Below are positions 4,534 to 8,650 of a DNA stretch of 8,650 bases, piece by piece. Numbering within the stretch: the first letter of the stretch is position 1; the number at the start of each line of letters is the position of its first letter. This DNA is from Candidatus Jordarchaeum madagascarense (GTDB lineage: Archaea > Asgardarchaeota > Jordiarchaeia > Jordiarchaeales > Jordiarchaeaceae): positions 1-8,650 of the forward strand of contig DXJA01000367.1 in the NCBI GenBank assembly GCA_019056875.1, written 5' to 3'. A program made the position numbers and the translations under genes. Below the pieces are notes generated by a model. The model saw nothing but the letters and a program-made list of their open reading frames with translations. It was not told the DNA's origin and ran no database searches.

Positions 4534-5550
4534 TCACTGTGATTTTTCTAATTGCATTTTAAAGGCTGTACGGGTTAAGAGAAAACTCAATGCAACAGCA
4601 GCGCCACCTAGAATCATAAATAGGTAGGCAAGCCAAGTTGATGTATTAAAAATGTTATTCAAAAGGGATAAGCCGTACTGACCTACGAGTGCTCCTGCAA
4701 TCAAAATTGATACACCCATGGTATAATTGAATAGTTTTCTGCCTGTGGTTAAAGGAATTTCACCCTTGCATATTGTTCCCGAGTCGCCGATTATGGAAAT
4801 CTTGTAAACCTGATTCTTAAAAGTGTACCGAACTTGCCACAATGGTGCATGGACATAAATGGGCTTTTGAACCCGAATTTGGGAATCACACCTCACCAAT
4901 CTGTTCACTTTGCTGCCAGCAATTTTCCGGTTCTCGTTTTCCACACTGCCATACGCATCTTTGGCTGCTTCTTCTGAATCAATTTCCGCATTAATGAATT
5001 CCGCATCCAGACTTTTTATTTTGCTAAAGTCGAATCCCTCGATTTTATCCAGATTTAGTTTCTTTTCAAAATTATCAAATCCATAAAAGGCGGTATACTT
5101 TCTAGCAATAATTTTTTCTCGACCAGACCTTTCAAAATCGCCTTCCTCTGGTCTATATATCGGAACCGAATATGTTTCGGTTTTGGTTCCTCCTTTACCA
5201 TCACTAACAGTTCTGGTGCGTGTCACTGAAGATTGTTTCACACCGAAGTAGTGCGTATTAGAGTTGAAAGGACAAACCCAATACGGGATATAGTTCAGTT
5301 TCACCTCGTTTACCACTGCTTCCTGGTCTAGTCCCCGAGTAACACCCTGATTATCCTTTAAAAATTTTAACACATTATCTTTGATAGACCTCTCTTTTAG
5401 CGTTGGTAACATTTGATGATCCGGAACTTTTTTCCCTTCAATGTTAAAAGTTGAGCCACAATATTTACAAGTGATTACAATGTCTTCTGGTGAAATAACC
5501 AAAACGGCACCACATGTTTTACAACCTTTAGTTATCTCTTCTTCAGTCAA
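4534..5550 (-). CDS. Zinc-ribbon membrane protein, first gene of a paralogous pair
   Basis: The 338-residue protein has the same architecture as its downstream neighbour. A zinc ribbon has CKTCG (C10, C13) and CKYCG (C28, C31). A soluble region holds IPYWV (88-92) and APLWQVRYTFKNQVYKISII (235-254), followed by GEIPLTTG, which matches VEIPITTG in the neighbour at the same place. Two membrane helices lie near 274-297 and 307-325. The soluble middle differs: a T/R/G-rich stretch (about 107-128) and an acidic segment (166-200) have no clear counterpart, so the paralogues have diverged strongly. The start is TTG (5550-5548) with GAGGA (complement of 5558-5562) seven bases upstream. A dimer or larger complex of the two products is plausible but only inferred from context. 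Confidence 0.8.
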   Translation of the reverse strand: MTEEEITKGCKTCGAVLVISPEDIVITCKYCGSTFNIEGKKVPDHQMLPTLKERSIKDNVLKFLKDNQGVTRGLDQEAVVNEVKLNYIPYWVCPFNSNTHYFGVKQSSVTRTRTVSDGKGGTKTETYSVPIYRPEEGDFERSGREKIIARKYTAFYGFDNFEKKLNLDKIEGFDFSKIKSLDAEFINAEIDSEEAAKDAYGSVENENRKIAGSKVNRLVRCDSQIRVQKPIYVHAPLWQVRYTFKNQVYKISIIGDSGTICKGEIPLTTGRKLFNYTMGVSILIAGALVGQYGLSLLNNIFNTSTWLAYLFMILGGAAVALSFLLTRTAFKMQLEKSQ

Positions 5551-5596
5551 GGATGAATCCTCACTTACATTTTGATTACTATTTACTTTGACCTAG

Positions 5597-5604
5597 ATAT
5601 AAAT
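5597..5604 (-). promoter_or_regulatory. TATA-like box of the zinc-ribbon operon
   Basis: The complement of atataaat reads ATTTATAT, a near-consensus archaeal TATA box. The predicted start is near 5574, leaving a leader of about 24 bases with the GAGGA ribosome site. It would drive both zinc-ribbon genes, as no box is seen in the 15-base gap between them. Confidence 0.55.
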
Positions 5605-5654
5605 GCTTTCCGTTTACCCTATTTATTGTTAACTGTAAAATTCGCAGAGACAGA

Positions 5655-5665
5655 GTTATAAAATT
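5655..5665 (+). promoter_or_regulatory. Candidate TATA box of ppcA
   Basis: GTTATAAAATT is the best plus-strand TATA-like string in the divergent gap (5551-5761). It predicts a start near 5686 and a leader of about 75 bases. A weaker alternative, TTATGATATT at about 5729-5738, would give a nearly leaderless message. The A/T-rich context makes the choice uncertain. Confidence 0.35.
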
Positions 5666-5761
5666 TTATTAAGATTAATGCTAAACCTAGATAATATTAA
5701 AAATACCGCCAGTAGAGTTAGTCTAGTGTTATGATATTTCGAAAATGTTGAGTTGATTTAT

Positions 5762-7234
5762 ATGAGGGTTAGAATTCCCAGGTGCATGAGTTCGCAGCAT
5801 CCCGATAATGTTAGAACCCCATTTTTTGCCAGCCAGAACATTATCGGTGGAGAGGACGAGATAAAAGAAGCATACTATGTTTTCTCACATCTGGGATGCG
5901 ATGAGCAGATGTGGGACATGGAGGGCAAAGAGGTTGACAATTTTGTTGTGGTGAAACTCCTATCAAATTATGATTACTTTTTTAAAAATAATAAACTGGG
6001 AGAAGATATTTTTCTAACCCTCCGCGCACCCAATCCCTCTGTCGAAAAGACAGAAGCAAAGGTACTAATGGAAACACTTGACAGCATACCACGCTCCTTT
6101 GATGCTTCAAAAATTTTCTATGGCGATGAAATCACCCCCATTTTTGAGGTTATCCTGCCAATGACTCAGTCCGCTGATCAACTGAACCGAGTTTACTATT
6201 ACTACAAGGAATTTGTGGTGGGCAAACAGAACAAAACCTGCTTCAAAGACGACATCCCGATAAAAAATTGGATAGGGGAATTCAAACCCGAGGAAATAAA
6301 CGTAATCCCTCTAATTGAAGACATGCCAAGCATGCTCAAAGCAGACCAGATAGTCAAAGAGTACCTGAAGGACAAAAAAGTTGAATATCAGAGAGTTTTC
6401 CTAGCAAGAAGCGACCCCGCTTTAAACTACAGCTTAGTCTCAGCGGTATTAATGAACAAAATAGCCCTCCATAAACTGGAGTTATTAGAAGAAGAGTTAT
6501 CCATTGATATTTACCCGATAATGGGAGTGGGGTCTCCACCCTTCAGAGGAGGAATGACCCCCGCCTCGGTGCATGAGGTTCTAGACGAGTATCCCAGCGT
6601 GCAGACTTTCACATTGCAATCGGCTTTCAAATACGATTATCCTGAACAACAGGTTGTAGAATCAATCAAAGAAATAAAAGAGAGAACTAGAGGCAAAACC
6701 TCAGATTTGAATATTGACCGGTATCGAAATATACTGGAGATATTATCCAACCAGTACGAAAAAGAAATTATGGACGTAGCACCTCTGATAAACCAAATAG
6801 CCCCACATATTCCCCAAAGAAGAAAAAGAAAACTACACATCGGACTCTTTGGATATTCTCGAGGAGTAGGAAGCGCAGTCTTGCCCAGAGCAATAACATT
6901 CTGTGCAGCACTATACTCTGTAGGCATCCCCCCAGAAATTTTCGGCCTCTCCATACTTAACCAAAAACAAAAGGATGCTGTCGCAGAGATTTACAAAAGC
7001 TTTGAAGAACACATCTCCTCCGCTCTCCAGTATCTTAATCAAGACAATCTCAAGCTCCTCCCTCCCCATCTAGCGGACAAAATAAGAGAAATAGCCAAGG
7101 AATTCGAATTCGAAACCAATTATGACCACAAAAATCTAACAACCCAAATTGTAAAACTATTTAAACAGAATGAACCAGCAAAAATGGAAGAAAAAATTAT
7201 AGAAAGCGGAGCCCTAAGAGGATTCCTAGGATAA
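5762..7234 (+). CDS. ppcA: Phosphoenolpyruvate carboxylase, archaeal type
   Basis: This enzyme joins bicarbonate to phosphoenolpyruvate, giving oxaloacetate and phosphate for anaplerosis. At 490 residues it has the size of archaeal PpcA, about half the bacterial or plant enzyme, with which it shares little sequence. Seen here are the N-terminal IPRCMSSQHPDNV (5-17), WDMEGKEVDNFVV (51-63), FLARSDPALNY (213-223), MGVGSPPFRGGM (254-265), and GLFGYSRGVGS with GYSR at 364-367, followed by LPRAITFCAALYSVGIPPE. Nothing is truncated and the conserved blocks are in the usual order. The ATG at 5762 is preferred to the in-frame TTG at 5753 because the family starts a few residues before the QHPDN motif and because GAGTTGAT (5750-5757), one mismatch from GAGGTGAT, lies four bases upstream of it. 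The gene is divergent from the zinc-ribbon operon and has no metabolic neighbours here. It is a cytosolic, magnesium-dependent enzyme by family. Confidence 0.97.
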   Translation: MRVRIPRCMSSQHPDNVRTPFFASQNIIGGEDEIKEAYYVFSHLGCDEQMWDMEGKEVDNFVVVKLLSNYDYFFKNNKLGEDIFLTLRAPNPSVEKTEAKVLMETLDSIPRSFDASKIFYGDEITPIFEVILPMTQSADQLNRVYYYYKEFVVGKQNKTCFKDDIPIKNWIGEFKPEEINVIPLIEDMPSMLKADQIVKEYLKDKKVEYQRVFLARSDPALNYSLVSAVLMNKIALHKLELLEEELSIDIYPIMGVGSPPFRGGMTPASVHEVLDEYPSVQTFTLQSAFKYDYPEQQVVESIKEIKERTRGKTSDLNIDRYRNILEILSNQYEKEIMDVAPLINQIAPHIPQRRKRKLHIGLFGYSRGVGSAVLPRAITFCAALYSVGIPPEIFGLSILNQKQKDAVAEIYKSFEEHISSALQYLNQDNLKLLPPHLADKIREIAKEFEFETNYDHKNLTTQIVKLFKQNEPAKMEEKIIESGALRGFLG

Positions 7235-7257
7235 AAACCATCAGTACAGTACCGAAA

Positions 7258-7273
7258 CTGAGAATATTCTCAG
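7258..7273. terminator. 16-base perfect palindrome between convergent genes
   Basis: CTGAGAATATTCTCAG is self-complementary over all 16 bases and can fold in RNA as a 6-bp stem with an ATAT loop. It lies 24 bases after the ppcA stop and 70 bases beyond the stop of the convergent gene. On the plus strand it is followed by a T-rich stretch (7281-7290). On the minus strand a T-rich stretch (complement of about 7294-7312) comes before it. A two-way terminator for the convergent pair is plausible; a protein-binding site is the alternative. Confidence 0.45.
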
Positions 7274-7342
7274 AAAAGCTCTTGTTGTTTTAACTTTAAA
7301 AATTGAGAAATTGCAGAAGATTTTTACTACATAATTGTCAAT

Positions 7343-8473
7343 TTAGTGATGTAATTCTACACTGGATACATCTGTGTTCCACCAGGGCTTGCTCCATTTT
7401 TCGGGAGATTCCGGTATAATGGTTAAGAGCTCTTCTATTCTAGAAATTATCGTATTACAGTCTTTGTTGCTCGCTCCGAACTTTCGTACGTAATCCTTAT
7501 TGTTTACTATCATTTCGAGATTCAGTTTCAGGGTCTTTCTGAATTTTTTATCTTTCTGGAGTAGTTCTCCGATTTTCTCGCCATTTATATCTTCAGGACC
7601 CTCTCCAATCGGATGATCAAGAAAGAGCGCACATACATCCTTAATGTCTTTGTCCTCCATGCCGATAACAACTTTTTCAGGGTTATAGTGACTATTGCAG
7701 GGAAGTATTCTATGTTCTAGTCCCTCTTCTTTTAAAGTAATAGTTGCTTGCTTCGGGTGCTCTTCAATGAACTGGCACTTGGTGAGTAACATATTTTCAA
7801 GCCCTATGGTGTAAAGATTTTCTTCGGGGGGCTGGGAAAGCTCCTTTCTTACGTCTACTTTGTGGCGCATATTTACTTCTTCGGTTAATATATCCATGCA
7901 GCCCGCCACAGGGTTTCCATTATTCTCTATGGAGTCGATGGTTCTTACTCTCCACCTTTCACCCCTTCGCATCGCGCTAAAAACCCTGTCTGAAAGAAGC
8001 ATGAAGTGCAAGTACATACTTCCATACATCTCACCTAGGCAGAGGAGTAAATTTTTCACTGTTGCGCCCTGCTTCCGAGTGCAGATAATGTCCACATCAT
8101 TCATAATGCGGTTAAAGGGTCCTCCCTCAGCGTTGGCGCTGGGACAATGCAGTTTAAATGCTCCTCCTCCGAACAGTAATACGGTCAAGGACGCACCACA
8201 GATTTTTGATTTTCCGATACAACCCTTTATCACGCTTGGAAACTGTAGATGAAGTTCCCCTGCATTTTTCGCCGCCCAGAGAGCAACTATAGCCCTTTTC
8301 ATGGGGAGATAGTCTAGATTGACGTAGTCAGGTAATCCCAATTCTTTTCTAACTTCAGCGGGATCCACGTAGGATTTTAGAGGTACCTCAATTTCAATGA
8401 TAGTTCCGCCTAATTCCTCGCAGAGTATTACTTTTCTTGGTTTTGGATTCAATATTCCCACAACATTTCCCAA
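7343..8473 (-). CDS. Nucleotidyltransferase-fold protein resembling AbiEii
   Basis: The product of 376 residues contains the nucleotidyltransferase pattern: FGGGAFKLH (101-109), then NDVDII (125-130) with acids D126 and D128, and a probable third acid in HKVDVR (D207). Further on, YTIGLENMLLTKCQFIEE (221-238) and KDIKDVCALFLDHPIGEG (275-292) match the C-terminal half of AbiEii/AbiGii-like proteins, whose toxins transfer nucleotides and inhibit growth. The fold and its catalytic acids look intact. A cysteine-rich middle (C85, C92, C110, C131, C145) is unusual. No AbiEi-type antitoxin gene adjoins it on the left; the right side beyond the window is unseen. The start is uncertain: TTG 8473, GTG 8461 or TTG 8452 are possible and none has a good ribosome site. 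A housekeeping nucleotidyltransferase is an equally good reading. Confidence 0.7.
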   Translation of the reverse strand: MGNVVGILNPKPRKVILCEELGGTIIEIEVPLKSYVDPAEVRKELGLPDYVNLDYLPMKRAIVALWAAKNAGELHLQFPSVIKGCIGKSKICGASLTVLLFGGGAFKLHCPSANAEGGPFNRIMNDVDIICTRKQGATVKNLLLCLGEMYGSMYLHFMLLSDRVFSAMRRGERWRVRTIDSIENNGNPVAGCMDILTEEVNMRHKVDVRKELSQPPEENLYTIGLENMLLTKCQFIEEHPKQATITLKEEGLEHRILPCNSHYNPEKVVIGMEDKDIKDVCALFLDHPIGEGPEDINGEKIGELLQKDKKFRKTLKLNLEMIVNNKDYVRKFGASNKDCNTIISRIEELLTIIPESPEKWSKPWWNTDVSSVELHH

Positions 8474-8577
8474 GTTTTTTAATGTAAATTACCTTTGATA
8501 ATTGGAGCCCTTTTTTTGGTTCTATCCGGTTTGCGTGTTAATGATTTTGTTTCTATAGTTCTTACCGAATTTCTATG

Positions 8578-8588
8578 ATATATAAAAA
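8578..8588 (-). promoter_or_regulatory. TATA-like box possibly serving the nucleotidyltransferase gene
   Basis: The minus strand reads TTTTTATATAT here, a strong archaeal TATA match. It predicts a start near 8557 and an unusually long leader of about 84 bases before the TTG at 8473. The leader holds AAGGT about 16 bases before that codon and no short open frame. The box is nearly symmetric and could also serve the plus strand. Confidence 0.4.
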
Positions 8589-8590
8589 CA

Positions 8591-8629
8591 TTTTGTTTGT
8601 TTTATATACCTTTTTTTGTTTGTCTACCT
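8591..8629 (+). repeat. Direct repeat TTTTGTTTGT flanking a TATA box
   Basis: TTTTGTTTGT occurs at 8591-8600 and again at 8614-8623, 23 bases apart. The first copy is followed at once by TTTATATACC and the second by CTACC. A looser third copy (TTTTGTTTCT) lies near 8545. Placed around a TATA box, they could bind a transcription factor. The low complexity of the T-rich sequence weakens the case. Confidence 0.35.
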
Positions 8630-8641
8630 AAAAGGTGGAGG
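8601..8641 (+). promoter_or_regulatory. Promoter and ribosome site of a plus-strand gene beyond the right edge
   Basis: TTTATATACC (8601-8610) is a good TATA box, predicting a start near 8631. GGTGGAGG (8634-8641), a near-perfect ribosome site, follows. No start codon at proper spacing lies within the remaining bases, except a too-close GTG at 8643, so the start codon is expected a few bases outside the window. Confidence 0.55.
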
Positions 8642-8650
8642 AGTGTTATA

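Noticed and set aside
5753..5761. TTG at 5753 as the start of ppcA
   Set aside because: It adds only three residues, would overlap the ribosome site that fits the ATG at 5762, and family N-termini begin close to the conserved QHPDN motif.
7860..8252. Plus-strand open frame of 130 codons opposite the nucleotidyltransferase gene
   Set aside because: The minus-strand frame is 376 codons long with recognisable motifs across this interval. The plus frame looks like its shadow and lacks a ribosome site.
1..8650. CRISPR arrays, tRNA genes, insertion sequences or integrase genes
   Set aside because: No regularly spaced repeats, no recognisable tRNA T-loop (GTTCGAATC-like) with matching arms, and no transposase or recombinase motifs were found by reading both strands.

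Overview
This 8.65-kb window looks like a piece of an AT-rich archaeal chromosome. Most genes have an A/T-rich box of the archaeal TATA type at a suitable distance and a Shine-Dalgarno resembling GGTGAT or GGAGG. The one gene I can assign with near certainty is the archaeal-type phosphoenolpyruvate carboxylase (PpcA), and a shortened relative of the archaeal tRNA-modifying enzyme TiaS is also present. The gene mix would suit a mesophilic to moderately thermophilic member of the Bathyarchaeia or a neighbouring Thermoproteota lineage, but that placement is inference. I see no tRNA, rRNA, CRISPR array, transposase or phage gene.

Layout. (1) Bases 1-560: a 44-residue cysteine-rich desulforedoxin-like protein on the minus strand, followed by a hairpin plus T-rich tract, then a 370-base gap holding a short coiled-coil reading frame that appears broken by one base. 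(2) 563-1201: a six-helix membrane protein resembling an ECF-transporter S component, converging on the TiaS-like gene (1198-1920, minus) so tightly that the two stop codons share the palindrome CTAG. (3) 1963-2592: a single-helix exported protein rich in glycosylation sequons. 2741-3322: a 5-formyltetrahydrofolate cyclo-ligase family enzyme. (4) 3514-5550: a two-gene operon of paralogous proteins, each with a four-cysteine zinc ribbon at the N-terminus and two membrane helices at the C-terminus. (5) 5762-7234: ppcA, divergent from that operon. (6) 7343-8473: a nucleotidyltransferase-fold protein resembling the AbiEii toxin side of type IV toxin-antitoxin systems, convergent with ppcA across a 16-base perfect palindrome. 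(7) 8474-8650: no gene, but back-to-back promoter elements and a strong Shine-Dalgarno at the right edge, implying a plus-strand gene that starts just outside.

The genes do not form one pathway. PEP carboxylase supplies oxaloacetate for anaplerosis, the cyclo-ligase-like enzyme belongs to one-carbon cofactor metabolism, the Dx protein suggests redox or oxygen-stress handling, and the S-component-like protein suggests vitamin or metal uptake. Most are single genes with their own promoter. The least understood parts are the tandem zinc-ribbon membrane pair, the TiaS paralogue without its RNA-binding half, the partnerless nucleotidyltransferase and the secreted sequon-rich protein.
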